This document shows positions 1 through 9,794 of a DNA stretch of 64,000 nt, piece after piece. The notes beneath the pieces were generated by a model. That model worked only from the letters and a program-made list of their open reading frames with translations. It made no database searches and was not told where the DNA came from. Source of the DNA: Noviherbaspirillum cavernae (GTDB lineage: Bacteria; Pseudomonadota; Gammaproteobacteria; Burkholderiales; Burkholderiaceae_D). A program made the translations under genes and the position numbers. Every line of letters starts with the position of its first letter. Positions within the stretch are counted from its first letter, which is position 1. Where the stretch lies: NCBI RefSeq assembly GCF_003590875.1, contig NZ_QYUN01000002.1, forward strand, positions 3,858,995 through 3,922,994, written 5' to 3'.

Positions 1-23
1 CACGCAAGGGACAGGCGCTGCCC

Positions 24-866
24 TCAATGCGACATCAAGGTCGGAATTCGCATCGAATCGAGCACGGTCTGCGTCACCCCGCCCAGCAGCACTTCGCGAA
101 AGCGCGAGTGCCCGTAGCCGCCCATCACCATGAGGTCGGCGTTGAAGTCGCTTGCGTGCGCGAGCAGCGCTTCGCCGTTGGCGATGCCGGTGGTCATGGT
201 CTGGTGCGCGATCTCGACGCGGATGCCGTGCCGTGCGAGATGGTGCGCGAGTTCGGTGCCGGGTTGCGTGCCGTGCGTGGCGGCGCCGGAGCGCGTGCTG
301 AACGCGGCGACCTGCACCGCCTCCGCTGACTTGAGCAGGGGAATCGCGCCGGCCACCGCGCGCGCCGCTTCGATGCCGCCATCCCATGCGATGATCACGC
401 GCTTGCCGACGTGCTCGAACTGCCGTTCGTACGGAATGATCAGCACCGGCTTCCCTGAATTCATCACCACGTATTCCGGAAAATCGCCGCGCACCGCCGG
501 CAGCGATTCATCCGGATCGTTCTGCCCGACCACCACCAGGTCGCTGCAGCGCGCGTGCAGACTGATGGCGGCGGCGGCCTCATCCTCGATCACGCGCATG
601 TCGTACGAGGCGACACCCATTTTCTGCGCGGTCGCCTCGAACACCAGCAAGGCACCGTCCGCGCGCTCGCGCAGGTATTGGAGATAGGCGGTCAGCGTCA
701 CGCCTTCGCCGAGCGCCCCTGGCAGATAGAACGCGCCAGGCAGTGCGGTCGCGGCCATGCCGATCAGGTGCGCGTCGCAACGCATCGCGATCTCGGCGGC
801 AATCCTGACCTGTTCCGGCGTGTGCGTCGATTCGTCGACGTGCACGAGTATCGTCTTGTAGCTCAT
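24..866 (-). CDS. Universal stress protein, tandem UspA domains
   Basis: This 280-residue protein has two UspA-like alpha/beta domains in tandem, as in the UspE class. The first opens with a YKTILVHVDES strand at residues 3-13. The second ends in a nucleotide-binding glycine pattern, GGYGHSRFREVLLGG, about 25 residues from the C-terminus, so ATP binding is likely in that half. I chose the start at 866 because an AAGGAG ribosome site lies just upstream; the reading frame stays open 45 codons further but that stretch is arginine-rich and unlike the family. Proteins of this family support survival under stress or energy limitation. The partner or exact signal cannot be read from the sequence. 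Confidence 0.9.
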   Translation of the reverse strand: MSYKTILVHVDESTHTPEQVRIAAEIAMRCDAHLIGMAATALPGAFYLPGALGEGVTLTAYLQYLRERADGALLVFEATAQKMGVASYDMRVIEDEAAAAISLHARCSDLVVVGQNDPDESLPAVRGDFPEYVVMNSGKPVLIIPYERQFEHVGKRVIIAWDGGIEAARAVAGAIPLLKSAEAVQVAAFSTRSGAATHGTQPGTELAHHLARHGIRVEIAHQTMTTGIANGEALLAHASDFNADLMVMGGYGHSRFREVLLGGVTQTVLDSMRIPTLMSH

Positions 867-1016
867 GGCGCGCTCCTTGCGAAAGGCTGCTCTTCCACTT
901 CGACCACGGGCGATGCCGAGAGTGCGCTTTTTGTGCAGATCGCCCGGGAAGAAATGCCACGCTGCGATGCTCGGCAACATGCTTGCGGACAGGCAAGACA
1001 TGCCGCATCCGCGCTC

Positions 1017-1922
1017 TTATTTCACGAAAACCGTCGTATGCACTTCCGACAGGATCGCCTCCACCGCCGGATGCTTGATCTTGCGCTCGTTGGAAATCGC
1101 GTAGAACTGTTCGCGCACATGAATCTCGCCGACCGGCACCGCGCCGAATTGCTCCTTCACATCGCCGGCCAGCGCGAACGGCGCGGGAAACAGTCCCAGG
1201 CCGTTGCGGCCGAAGGTGTTCAGCAAGGCATTGTCGTCGAATTCCCCCACCACATCGGGCCGCACCTCGATGACTTCGAACCAGTGGTCGAGCCGGCCGC
1301 GAATCGCATGGTTGCGCGTGGGCAGCAAGAGCGGCGCACCGTGCAGGCTCTTCGGAAAGCCGGCCTTGTAGCGGCGCGCCAGGTCCGGCACGCCGAACAG
1401 CGCGGTGTCGCTTTCCCCGAGCAAATGGCTGAAGACACGCAAGGTCGCACCCGATGGCACCGGACGGTCGGTCAGGATCACGTCGAGCTTGTGCAGCGAG
1501 AGATCGCGCAGCAGCGATTCGTAATCGTCCTCATGGCAGATCAGCTTGACGCGCTCGGGCAGGTGCAACGCCGCTTCCAGCAGACGCGAGGCGATGAGCT
1601 TCGGCAGGGAATCCGACAGCCCGACCGTCAGCCGCATGGTGCGGCCGATGTCGCTTTCGGCCAGCACATCCTGCAACTGTTCGCCGAGCAGGAAGATCCG
1701 GTCTGCGTAAGACAGCGCGACGCGCCCGGCTTCGGTCAGCACCAGCCGCCGTCCCTGCGGCGCCAGCAAGGCCTTGCCGATCGACTGCTCCAGCAGCGCC
1801 AGCTGCGCGCTGATGGTCTGCACCGCGACATCCAGCCGCTCCGCCGCGCGCGTGACGCTGCCTTCCTTGGCGACGATCCAGAAGTAATACAAATGCCGGT
1901 AGTTAAGATGAGAGGTTTTCAT
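1017..1922 (-). CDS. nhaR: LysR-family transcriptional regulator, NhaR-like
   Basis: A 301-residue LysR regulator. The N-terminal winged helix-turn-helix contains LNYRHLYYFWIVAKEGSV and AAERLDVAVQTISAQLALLE, typical of the NhaR branch. The rest is a periplasmic-binding-like effector domain. In enterobacteria NhaR activates the Na+/H+ antiporter gene nhaA, but no antiporter lies here, so the target is unknown. The start at 1922 is the methionine directly before the DNA-binding domain; no strong ribosome site is visible. It is transcribed in the same direction as the downstream universal stress gene, 150 bases away, and divergently from the Bax-inhibitor gene, so it may control either. Confidence 0.85.
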   Translation of the reverse strand: MKTSHLNYRHLYYFWIVAKEGSVTRAAERLDVAVQTISAQLALLEQSIGKALLAPQGRRLVLTEAGRVALSYADRIFLLGEQLQDVLAESDIGRTMRLTVGLSDSLPKLIASRLLEAALHLPERVKLICHEDDYESLLRDLSLHKLDVILTDRPVPSGATLRVFSHLLGESDTALFGVPDLARRYKAGFPKSLHGAPLLLPTRNHAIRGRLDHWFEVIEVRPDVVGEFDDNALLNTFGRNGLGLFPAPFALAGDVKEQFGAVPVGEIHVREQFYAISNERKIKHPAVEAILSEVHTTVFVK

Positions 1923-2200
1923 TATTGGAGTTCCGGAAACGGGGGCGCCATTCTTTATGCAAAAGACAATATTCGTTTTTTGCGAAGTAACAATCCTATT
2001 ATCTTCGCTTTTTAAAGAAGGCATGCGGCCTTAACATGGTGCCGTTTCAACTCGGGAGTTACCGATGCAATGATCGACATCTGCGCAGCTTGATATCGGA
2101 CAGAGACATGCACCATGCGCGGAGCGTCGGCGCAGCCGTCCTGTCTGATCCAGACAGGCTTCCACCGTTCGCATCAGTTTCCACTTAACAGGATATGAGA

Positions 2201-2896
2201 ATGAATAATCGCTACCAATCCCTTCGTACCGGCAGCAGCGCAATGCGCGGGCAAACCGCAAGCGCTGTCCTCGACAGCTCGGCGCATCGCGTGTTGCGCA
2301 ATACCTACATGCTGCTGTCGCTCACGCTTGCCTTCAGCGCCATCGCCGCCGGTGTATCGGCTGCGCTGCGTCTGCCGCATCCGGGTATCCTGATCACGCT
2401 GGTCGGCTACTTCGGCCTGCTCTATCTCGTGAACAAGAATCGCGATCGAGGCCTGGGCGTGGTCTTCGTGTTCGCGCTCACCGGCTTCATGGGCTACACG
2501 CTGGGTCCGATCATCAGCCACTATCTCAGCATGCCCAACGGCACGCAAATCGTGATGACGGCGCTGGGCGGCACGGCGGCGATCTTCATGGGACTGTCGG
2601 CGTACGCACTGGTCAGCAAGCGCGACATGACGTTCATGGGCGGCTTCCTGTTCATCGGCATGCTGGTGGCCTTCCTTGCGGGACTGGCCGCGATTTTCTT
2701 CAGCATCCCGGCGCTCTCGCTGGCCGTGTCCGCCATCGTCGTGCTGCTGATGTCGGGCATGATCCTGTACGAAACCAGCAACATCGTGCGCGGCGGCGAG
2801 ACGAACTACGTGATGGCCACGCTCTCGCTGTTCGTGTCGATCTTCAACCTGTTCACGAGCCTGCTGCATTTGCTGGGTTTCGCGAACAATGATTGA
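2201..2896 (+). CDS. Bax inhibitor-1 family membrane protein (YccA/YbhL type)
   Basis: A 231-residue inner-membrane protein with about seven hydrophobic segments starting near residue 35. The C-terminal part contains the family-typical stretch SGMILYETSNIVRGGETNY followed by a final membrane helix. Bacterial members (YccA, YbhL) are linked to FtsH protease modulation or to pH-dependent calcium leak; which applies here cannot be decided. An AGGA site lies seven bases before the ATG at 2201, whereas the in-frame ATG at 2195 would be only one base from it, so the later start is preferred. A strong hairpin follows the stop codon, and terC follows as a separate unit. Confidence 0.88.
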   Translation: MNNRYQSLRTGSSAMRGQTASAVLDSSAHRVLRNTYMLLSLTLAFSAIAAGVSAALRLPHPGILITLVGYFGLLYLVNKNRDRGLGVVFVFALTGFMGYTLGPIISHYLSMPNGTQIVMTALGGTAAIFMGLSAYALVSKRDMTFMGGFLFIGMLVAFLAGLAAIFFSIPALSLAVSAIVVLLMSGMILYETSNIVRGGETNYVMATLSLFVSIFNLFTSLLHLLGFANND

Positions 2897-2932
2897 TTGA
2901 TCTGCAATCCCGGCCCGGCCGGGCGAATGAAG

Positions 2933-2966
2933 GAGGGGCGTCATGCATTGCCGCATGACGCCCCTC
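2933..2966 (+). terminator. Hairpin terminator after the Bax-inhibitor gene
   Basis: A 14-bp perfect stem (GAGGGGCGTCATGC with its complement) around a six-base loop lies about 35 bases after the stop codon. Only a weak T-stretch follows, so termination may be partial. Confidence 0.65.
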
Positions 2967-3055
2967 TTCGATACAAGGAATGAAATTGCACAACGATGCC
3001 CGTACAACCATCGCGCGCGCGACGTGCCGCGCCACATCGATAAGAGAATACCGAC

Positions 3056-3838
3056 ATGCTTGAACTGCTTTCCGATCCGAATGCGTGGATGGCATTCGCC
3101 ACCCTGACCGCGCTGGAACTGGTGCTGGGCATCGACAACATCATCTTCATCTCCATCCTGGTGGACAAGCTGCCGCCCGAGCGCCGCGAATTCACGCGCC
3201 GGCTCGGCCTGTTCATGGCGATGTTCATGCGCATCGGCCTGCTGCTGGTGCTGGCGTGGATCGTCGGCCTGACCGCGCCGCTGTTCGCGGTCCTGGGCCA
3301 CGAGGTTTCGGGCAGGGATCTCGTGCTGATTGCGGGCGGCTTGTTTCTGCTGTGGAAGAGCGTGGGCGAAATCCATGAATCCTTCGAAGGCGCGGAAGGC
3401 ACGACCGATCGCGCAGTGCGGGCGAGCTTCGCCGGCGTGATCATGCAGATCATGGTGCTCGACCTCGTGTTCTCGCTCGACTCCATCATCACGGCGGTCG
3501 GCATGGTCGATCAGATCGCGGTGATGGTCGCGGCGGTGATCGCCTCGGTGGCCTTGATGATGTTCTTCGCCGGACCGATCGGACGCTTCGTGTCGGAGCA
3601 TCCGACCATCAAGATTCTGGCGCTGTCCTTCCTCGTCGTGGTCGCGGTGGTGCTGATCGCGGAAGGCTTCGGACATCACATTCCGAAGGGCTACATCTAC
3701 AGCGCAATGGCCTTCTCGGTGGTTGTCGAAATGCTCAATCTGCGTCTGCGCAAGCGGTCCGAGCATCCGGTGCGGCTGCATGCCCCCTTCGGGCCGGATG
3801 GCGAGGTGGTCACGCGCCAGCAAGACTTGCCGAACTGA
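3056..3838 (+). CDS. TerC family integral membrane protein
   Basis: A 260-residue polytopic membrane protein of the TerC/Alx/YgdQ family. The two family signatures are visible: ELVLGIDNIIF at about residues 20-30 and a second acidic membrane motif LDLVFSLDSIIT at about residues 138-149. These conserved aspartates are thought to bind or pass metal ions; related proteins export manganese (Alx, MeeF/MeeY) or act in tellurite resistance. The C-terminus is a short hydrophilic tail. It stands alone between two hairpin terminators. I looked for the manganese-responsive yybP-ykoY riboswitch often found before terC genes and could not recognise one in the 160-base upstream gap. Confidence 0.88.
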   Translation: MLELLSDPNAWMAFATLTALELVLGIDNIIFISILVDKLPPERREFTRRLGLFMAMFMRIGLLLVLAWIVGLTAPLFAVLGHEVSGRDLVLIAGGLFLLWKSVGEIHESFEGAEGTTDRAVRASFAGVIMQIMVLDLVFSLDSIITAVGMVDQIAVMVAAVIASVALMMFFAGPIGRFVSEHPTIKILALSFLVVVAVVLIAEGFGHHIPKGYIYSAMAFSVVVEMLNLRLRKRSEHPVRLHAPFGPDGEVVTRQQDLPN

Positions 3839-3851
3839 CAGGCAAGCTCTC

Positions 3852-3907
3852 CGCAAAGCCCCTCTGTTGCCCCTCTGTTGCCTGTCAGGCAACAGAGGGG
3901 CTTTTGC
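3852..3907 (+). terminator. Rho-independent terminator of terC with a duplicated left arm
   Basis: The stem-forming segment CCCCTCTGTTGCC occurs twice in a row (about 3858-3870 and 3870-3882) before its single complement at 3888-3900, followed by CTTTTG. Either left copy can pair, giving two mutually exclusive hairpins. The structure is followed by T residues and serves as the terC terminator. Confidence 0.75.
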
Positions 3908-4057
3908 ATTTATGAATGATTTCATTTATTCAGTCTGCCGGTCGCCTGTCGTTAACGACTTGCCCCCGTGCACCACGCAAGGCGAATGTGTGCATTTCCG
4001 GCAACATGCGGGCGGGGCATGCCGAACAATTACTTTCGACGAAAGCAGAGCTGCAAG

Positions 4058-5635
4058 ATGAAACTGACCAACCTGAACATCGGCACTCGCCTGAGTGCCG
4101 GCTTTACCGTGATCCTGATTCTGGTGGTGCTGATGACCATCGTCGGTATCTGGCGCCTGCAAGAGATAGCAGGGGCAACCGGCCGCATGGAACAAGCCAC
4201 GCACAAGCAGCAGCTCGCGCAGGAGTGGCTCGCCGGCAACGTCACCAATGCCGTGCGTTCGCTGGCGCGGGCCAGGAGCAACGATCTCGGCAATCAGCAA
4301 TTCTGGGAAGGCGAAATGAAAACCCAGAGTGCGAAAATCACTGAAATCCAGAAGAAGGTGGAGGCGCTGCTCACGAGCGAAGAAGAAAGGAAGCTGTTCG
4401 CCACCGTCGTCCAGCGTCGTGTCGAGTACATCGACGTGCGCGCACACATATTCAAGTTGCGCGCCGAGGGCCAGGTGGAGCTAGCCAAGCAGCTCATCGA
4501 CAGCAAGATGCAGCCTGCCATGAATGTCTATAACGACTCGATACAAGCCGTGCTCGACCTGCAAGGCGAGGCCTTCAAGCAATCGGTCAACAGCGTCAAC
4601 GCGATCTACGCCTCCGGCCGCATGCTGATGATCGCACTGGGCCTGGTCGCCGTCGCCTTGGGGGCGGCACTGGCGTGGCGCTTGGCTGCCAGCATCACCG
4701 GCCCCCTGAGGCATGCAGTCGAGATCGCCCGCACGGTCGCCTCGGGCGACCTGACCAGCCGCATCGACGTGCGTTCGAAGGATGAAACCGGACAGCTGCT
4801 GCAATCCCTGAAGGAAATGAACGCCAGCCTGCAGCGCACCGTCGCCGAAGTGCGCAGCGGCACCGAGACGATTTCCACGGCATCGAGCCAGATCGCCTCG
4901 GGCAACCTCGACCTGTCCTCGCGCACCGAGCAGCAGGCCAGCTCGCTGGAGGAAACGGCGTCGTCGATGGAAGAACTGACCTCGACCGTCAGGCAGAACG
5001 CCGACAATGCACGCCAGGCCAACCAGCTCGCCGCCACCGCTTCGGGCGTGGCGGTCAAGGGCGGCGACGTGGTGTCGCAGGTGGTCGAAACGATGGACTC
5101 GATCAATGCCTCGTCGAAGAAGATCGTGGACATCATCAGCGTGATTGACGGCATCGCGTTCCAGACCAACATCCTCGCCTTGAACGCGGCGGTGGAAGCG
5201 GCGCGCGCCGGCGAACAGGGCCGCGGCTTCGCGGTGGTGGCTTCCGAAGTGCGCAACCTCGCGCAGCGTTCGGCCTCGGCGGCCAAGGAGATCAAGTCGC
5301 TGATCGACGACTCGGTGGACAAGGTCGACGCCGGCAGCCGGCTGGTGGGTGAGGCGGGCACGACGATGGAAGAGATCGTGACCAGCGTCAAGCGGGTGAC
5401 CGACATCATGGCGGAGATCCTCGCGGCGAGCGAGGAGCAGAGCGCGGGCATCGAGCAGGTCAACCAGGCGATCAGCCAGATGGACACGGTGACGCAGCAG
5501 AACGCGTCGCTGGTGGAGGAAGCCGCGGCGGCGGCGGAATCGCTGCAGGACCAGGCGCGCAACCTGGTGCAGGTGGTCAGCGTGTTCAAGGTGGATCAGC
5601 GCCACGCTGCGCCGAATGCGATGCTGCTCGCATAA
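4058..5635 (+). CDS. Methyl-accepting chemotaxis protein 1
   Basis: A 525-residue transmembrane chemoreceptor. The first membrane helix is at about residues 13-32, followed by a periplasmic four-helix-bundle type sensor domain (about 33-187), the second helix at 188-208, a HAMP domain to about 262 and the long coiled-coil signalling domain. The hairpin tip [20 protein letters not shown] that contacts CheA and CheW is intact. The C-terminus stops in HAAPNAMLLA and carries no CheR/CheB pentapeptide tether. The start is the ATG directly before the first helix. It is followed by a terminator and by a close paralogue; the signalling halves of the two are nearly identical at the DNA level. Confidence 0.95.
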   Translation: MKLTNLNIGTRLSAGFTVILILVVLMTIVGIWRLQEIAGATGRMEQATHKQQLAQEWLAGNVTNAVRSLARARSNDLGNQQFWEGEMKTQSAKITEIQKKVEALLTSEEERKLFATVVQRRVEYIDVRAHIFKLRAEGQVELAKQLIDSKMQPAMNVYNDSIQAVLDLQGEAFKQSVNSVNAIYASGRMLMIALGLVAVALGAALAWRLAASITGPLRHAVEIARTVASGDLTSRIDVRSKDETGQLLQSLKEMNASLQRTVAEVRSGTETISTASSQIASGNLDLSSRTEQQASSLEETASSMEELTSTVRQNADNARQANQLAATASGVAVKGGDVVSQVVETMDSINASSKKIVDIISVIDGIAFQTNILALNAAVEAARAGEQGRGFAVVASEVRNLAQRSASAAKEIKSLIDDSVDKVDAGSRLVGEAGTTMEEIVTSVKRVTDIMAEILAASEEQSAGIEQVNQAISQMDTVTQQNASLVEEAAAAAESLQDQARNLVQVVSVFKVDQRHAAPNAMLLA

Positions 5636-5694
5636 GAGGCAACAAGAGAGGCATTCAATTCGGGGCCTTGCCCCCTTTTCCCCACTTGCACACA

Positions 5695-5728
5695 GGGCAT
5701 CACGCGTCGTCGCGTGATGCCCTTTTTT
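5695..5728 (+). terminator. Rho-independent terminator after chemoreceptor 1
   Basis: A 12-bp stem GGGCATCACGCG and its complement around TCGT is followed by six T residues. The remaining 340 bases up to the next gene hold no gene that I can support; they must contain the promoter of chemoreceptor 2. Confidence 0.9.
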
Positions 5729-6067
5729 CATGCTTGCACGCCGTGTGCGAGTGTGCCCGCGTGCCTCTGGCGTCGGCTTGACGCTTTGTCATGGCGCATG
5801 ACGGGATCGAGACGGCGTTGTTGTTAACTGCAAGACAATCATTCCTGTCCTTCGTTGTGCTTGTGTTGTGCTTGTATCAAGCGCGCGAAAAATAAATCCA
5901 TTGTGTCTATTAATTTCGATATCCGCCTGGCCGTTAAAGCTTAGGCTGGATACTCGTCCGGCTTCGATGCGCTGCGGCAGCTTGTTGAAAGGTTGCCATG
6001 ATCCATGGCGGTTCGATGCGCGCACATCAGGGAATCGCTACTGAAGATGGAAAGCAGGATTGCAAAA

Positions 6068-7666
6068 ATGAAAATGACAGACTTGAAAATTGGTGTTCGT
6101 TTGGGTTTCGGCTTCGCTGCGGTGTTGATACTGATGGCGAGCATCACCGTGATCGGCGTATGGCGTCTGCAGCAGCTCGGGCAGGCGACAGATGATCTGC
6201 AGGATGCGATGACCAAGGCGCGGCTCGCGCGCGAATGGATGGCCGGCATCGAGATCAATGCGGCACGCACGCTCGCCTACGTGAAGAGCCTCGACCAGGA
6301 CGACAAGAAAATACTGGATGCGCAGATCGCTGCGCAGAGCAAGATCAACACCGGGATTCAGAAGCAGCTGGAAAAGGAGATTCAGTCGCCGGAAGGAAAG
6401 GGGCTGATGGCCGATGTCGGCAAGATGCGTGAAGCGTATCTCACAGTGCGCGGCCAGGTATTCAAGCTGAAGGCGGAGAACCAATGGGACAGCGAACTCC
6501 AGATCAAGGACCTGATCAACAACAAGATGATTCCCGCGATGGATGTCTACACCAAGGCGGTGCAGAAGCTGCTTGCCCATGAAGAGGTATTGGCCAGGGA
6601 GGCCGATGAGGCAGCCGATGCGATCTACGCGTCGGGCCGCGTCATCCTGATCGCGCTCGGCGTCATCGCACTCGCGCTCGGCGCGGTGTTTGCCTGGCTG
6701 CTGTCCGCCAGCATCACCGGCCCTCTCAAGCACGCGGTCAAGATTGCCGGCACGGTGGCCGCCGGCGACCTTACCCATCGCATCGAAGTGCGTTCGAAGG
6801 ATGAAACCGGGCAGCTGCTGCAGGCCTTGAAGGACATGAACAACAGCCTCGTGCGCATGGTCGGTTCGGTGCGTCAGGGCACCGACACCATCGCCACCGC
6901 ATCGAGCGAGATCGCGGCCGGCAATCTCGACCTGTCCTCGCGCACCGAGCAGCAGGCCAGCTCGCTGGAGGAAACCGCATCCTCGATGGAAGAGCTGACC
7001 TCGACGGTGAAGCAGAACGCCGATAATGCGCGCCAGGCCAACCAGCTCGCCGCCACCGCGTCGGGCGTGGCGGTCAAGGGCGGCGACGTGGTGTCGCAGG
7101 TGGTCGAGACGATGGACTCGATCAACGCCTCGTCGAAGAAGATCGTCGACATCATCAGCGTGATCGACGGCATCGCGTTCCAGACCAACATCCTCGCGCT
7201 GAACGCGGCGGTGGAGGCGGCGCGCGCCGGCGAGCAGGGCCGCGGCTTCGCGGTGGTGGCATCGGAAGTGCGCAGCCTCGCGCAGCGTTCGGCCTCGGCC
7301 GCCAAGGAAATCAAGTCGCTGATCGACGACTCGGTGGACAAGGTCGCTGCCGGCAGCCGGCTGGTGGGCGAGGCGGGCACGACGATGGAAGAGATCGTGA
7401 CCAGCGTCAAGCACGTGACCGACATCATGGCGGAGATCCTGGCGGCGAGCGAGGAGCAGAGCGCGGGCATCGAGCAGGTCAACCAGGCGATCAGCCAGAT
7501 GGACACGGTGACGCAGCAGAACGCGTCGCTGGTGGAGGAAGCCGCGGCGGCGGCGGAATCGCTGCAGGACCAGGCCGCCAACCTGGTGCAGGTGGTCAGC
7601 GTGTTCAGGGTGGATGCGGCGCATGTGGCGATCCCGGCGGCGGCGAGGCCGGCATTGCCGGCATAG
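6068..7666 (+). CDS. Methyl-accepting chemotaxis protein 2
   Basis: A 532-residue chemoreceptor with the same layout as its upstream neighbour: N-terminal membrane helix, four-helix sensor domain, second helix at about residues 195-215, HAMP and a full signalling coiled coil with the intact CheW/CheA contact tip. The start at 6068 has an AGGA site eight bases upstream, better than the earlier in-frame ATGs. Sensor halves of the two receptors have diverged while the signalling halves are almost the same, consistent with duplication followed by gene conversion. The C-terminus (ARPALPA) lacks an adaptation-enzyme tether, so methylation would depend on tethered receptors such as the one encoded at 19.4 kb. 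Confidence 0.95.
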   Translation: MKMTDLKIGVRLGFGFAAVLILMASITVIGVWRLQQLGQATDDLQDAMTKARLAREWMAGIEINAARTLAYVKSLDQDDKKILDAQIAAQSKINTGIQKQLEKEIQSPEGKGLMADVGKMREAYLTVRGQVFKLKAENQWDSELQIKDLINNKMIPAMDVYTKAVQKLLAHEEVLAREADEAADAIYASGRVILIALGVIALALGAVFAWLLSASITGPLKHAVKIAGTVAAGDLTHRIEVRSKDETGQLLQALKDMNNSLVRMVGSVRQGTDTIATASSEIAAGNLDLSSRTEQQASSLEETASSMEELTSTVKQNADNARQANQLAATASGVAVKGGDVVSQVVETMDSINASSKKIVDIISVIDGIAFQTNILALNAAVEAARAGEQGRGFAVVASEVRSLAQRSASAAKEIKSLIDDSVDKVAAGSRLVGEAGTTMEEIVTSVKHVTDIMAEILAASEEQSAGIEQVNQAISQMDTVTQQNASLVEEAAAAAESLQDQAANLVQVVSVFRVDAAHVAIPAAARPALPA

Positions 7667-7721
7667 ACCAGCGCCCTGCGCATGTCCCGCATGCGCGAGT
7701 TGGATGGGAGAGTTGGAGGAA

Positions 7722-7764
7722 GTCGTCAGCCCTGCCTTGACTGCATCAAGGCAGGGCTGACGAC
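7722..7764. repeat. Perfect 19-bp stem-loop between chemoreceptor 2 and a lipoprotein gene
   Basis: A 19-base arm beginning GTCGTCAGCCC is followed by the loop CTGCA and the exact complementary arm. There is no T-run, so it may be a terminator of weak type, an mRNA end-protecting structure or a copy of a dispersed palindromic repeat. Confidence 0.7.
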
Positions 7765-7909
7765 CGCAGCGCGAAGCGCGGATGACAGACGTTGTCCTAC
7801 CCAAAGCATGGGATGGTCTTTTTTGCAAGCCTCTGTTAACCTCCCTCGCGGTCGCCGGCGGCTCCTCCGCAGCGACACTCACCATCCATACACACAGGTC
7901 ATCCAACTC

Positions 7910-8935
7910 ATGAAATCTTCCTTCCTCAAATTCCCTGCACTTCTCGCGGCCAGTTCCGCAATCCTGCTGTCGGCCTGCGGTGGTGGTGGCGGCGGCGACG
8001 CTCCGGCAGCGTCATCCAGCCAGCAGGCATCCACCATCACGGTCGCCAATGCGAACGATGTCGCGGCGCAAACGTACGCGGCGTCGAACTCGCTCAACGA
8101 TCAGGTCAGCGGCTCGGCCGGCATGGTCATCGGCGTCTCGGTGGAGACGCACTCCACCGGTCTGCTCAATGCAGCGATGCAGCAGCTGTACCGCGCGCTC
8201 GATGCGAAACCCGCCGCCATGGCGGTGGGCGTGGAGGCGACCAACACAATCAACTGCAGCGGTGGCGGCACTCTGAGCTTCGCATACAAGGTTACGGATA
8301 CGGCCACGATCACGAGCGGCGACACGGTCGCGATCAGCGCCAGCAACTGCGTGGAAGATGGCGCAAGACTCAACGGCGGGCTGACCATCACATTCGCCAG
8401 CGCCAGCGGCACACCCTCGCCATCGTCGGCATGGAGTGCGGCGATGACGATGAAGTTTGCCAACCTCGCCATCACCGGAAATGGCGTCACCGATACCGCG
8501 AACGGCGACATCACACTCAGCTACAGCCGCACGGCCGCCGGCGCGGAAACCTTCTCCGCCACCGGCGCATCGCTGCAAACGGGCACGACGAAAAGCAGCG
8601 GCACTGCTTCTCGCACCATGTCGAATTACGAGTATTCCGGCGATGTGACTCCCGCCGACCTGTATACCTACCGTGACAACTTCACCATCACCGGCAACCT
8701 GCCGCGCCTCGGCAGCAACGTCACGTACACGGTCAAGACGCTCACGGACTTCAAGCAGCTGGGAAATGCCTACCCGCACCAGGGCGCCATGATCGTCACC
8801 GCGTCCGACAAGACCAGCCTCACGTTCACCGTGCTCAACAACACCAGCGTGCAGATCGGTGTTGACAAGAACGGCGACGGCACGGTCGATGACACCATGA
8901 CCAAGAGCTGGAGCGAGTTTTCCAGCCTGTTCTGA
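7910..8935 (+). CDS. Putative lipoprotein of unknown function
   Basis: A 341-residue secreted protein. The N-terminus has a positively charged start, a hydrophobic core and the lipobox LSAC followed by a run of glycines, so signal peptidase II processing and lipid anchoring are predicted, with Gly at +2 suggesting the outer membrane. The mature part is rich in Ser, Thr, Ala and Gly with alternating hydrophobic residues, as in beta-rich repeats, and ends with a calcium-loop-like stretch DKNGDGTVDD near residue 325. I do not recognise a family. A terminator follows directly. The start is the methionine of the signal peptide; the open frame upstream is not coding-like. Confidence 0.75.
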   Translation: MKSSFLKFPALLAASSAILLSACGGGGGGDAPAASSSQQASTITVANANDVAAQTYAASNSLNDQVSGSAGMVIGVSVETHSTGLLNAAMQQLYRALDAKPAAMAVGVEATNTINCSGGGTLSFAYKVTDTATITSGDTVAISASNCVEDGARLNGGLTITFASASGTPSPSSAWSAAMTMKFANLAITGNGVTDTANGDITLSYSRTAAGAETFSATGASLQTGTTKSSGTASRTMSNYEYSGDVTPADLYTYRDNFTITGNLPRLGSNVTYTVKTLTDFKQLGNAYPHQGAMIVTASDKTSLTFTVLNNTSVQIGVDKNGDGTVDDTMTKSWSEFSSLF

Positions 8936-8958
8936 CATCGTCTGAACAGCGTCACCAC

Positions 8959-8981
8959 GGGGCGCATCATGCGCCCCTTTT
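8959..8981 (+). terminator. Rho-independent terminator after the lipoprotein gene
   Basis: The palindrome GGGGCGCATCATGCGCCCC is followed by TTTT, 24 bases after the stop codon. Confidence 0.85.
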
Positions 8982-9002
8982 CATTTGCATACACACCAGT
9001 CC

Positions 9003-9794
9003 ATGAAACGCCTCTTCCTCCCGCTAGTCCTGCTGCTCGTTCTCGCCCACGCCAGCCCTGCCTTCGCACAATGGCAGTTCTCCGCAGAGGCCGGCGCGCG
9101 CTATGTGCGCATGACCGAAACCGGCACGGATAACCGGACAATGGTGCAGGAATACGGATGGCTGCCGGGCATCGGCGGGGCCGCCCGTTATGCGACGCAG
9201 GGCTGGCAGTTCGGCGTGTCCGGCGACTTCTACCGCAACGACATCACCTACGACGGCCGGCTGCAAAGCGGCGCCAGCTTCGTCAGCGAGACCGGCACGA
9301 CGCAGGCGCGCATCCGCCTCGAAATCGGCCGGCAGGTCAGCGAGGCGGTGCAGTTGATCGCGGCGCTCGAGCGGGACGTCTGGCAGCGCGACATCCGCGG
9401 CCGCGACGGCGTGGCCGGCCTGCAGGAACGGTACACCTCGTGGCGGCTGCTGACAGGCGCGACGGGGCGTGTCGCGCAGTGGAGCGCAGGCAGTCTCGAT
9501 CTGACCGGCCTGATCGTCTTCGCGCGGCCGGAGCAAATGCGCGTCCAATTCGACCGGCAGCTTTTCGACGACGCAAGCTTGTCCACCAAATCGGCGGTCG
9601 GCCTGAGGTTCGGGCTCGGCTTTCAACCGGCGGCGCTGCCGAACCTGACGCTCCAGGCCGATCTCGACTGGATCGACATCGGCCGCAGCGACAAGGCGGT
9701 GCTGCGCCGCAACGGCAACGCGGTCGGCACCATTACGCAACCACGGCATGAGCGGGCGGCGTTCGGCTTGCGGGCCGTCTATCGCTTTCAGTGA
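9003..9794 (+). CDS. Predicted outer-membrane beta-barrel protein
   Basis: A 263-residue protein with a clear signal peptide (KRLFLPLVLLLVLAHASPAFA, cleavage before QWQF). The mature part shows alternating hydrophobic strands and a C-terminal strand ending in YRF-Q, close to the aromatic end typical of outer-membrane barrels. It has several Gly-Asp-Tyr strands that resemble porin-like or OmpW-like small barrels, but no family is recognised with certainty. It lies only about 20 bases after the terminator of the preceding lipoprotein gene, so it likely has little promoter space of its own, and the two may be functionally connected by partial readthrough. Confidence 0.7.
   Translation: MKRLFLPLVLLLVLAHASPAFAQWQFSAEAGARYVRMTETGTDNRTMVQEYGWLPGIGGAARYATQGWQFGVSGDFYRNDITYDGRLQSGASFVSETGTTQARIRLEIGRQVSEAVQLIAALERDVWQRDIRGRDGVAGLQERYTSWRLLTGATGRVAQWSAGSLDLTGLIVFARPEQMRVQFDRQLFDDASLSTKSAVGLRFGLGFQPAALPNLTLQADLDWIDIGRSDKAVLRRNGNAVGTITQPRHERAAFGLRAVYRFQ

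Noticed and set aside
2897..3055. Manganese riboswitch (yybP-ykoY) before terC
   Set aside because: The conserved purine-rich core could not be found in the 160-base gap; the only clear structure is the terminator of the previous gene.
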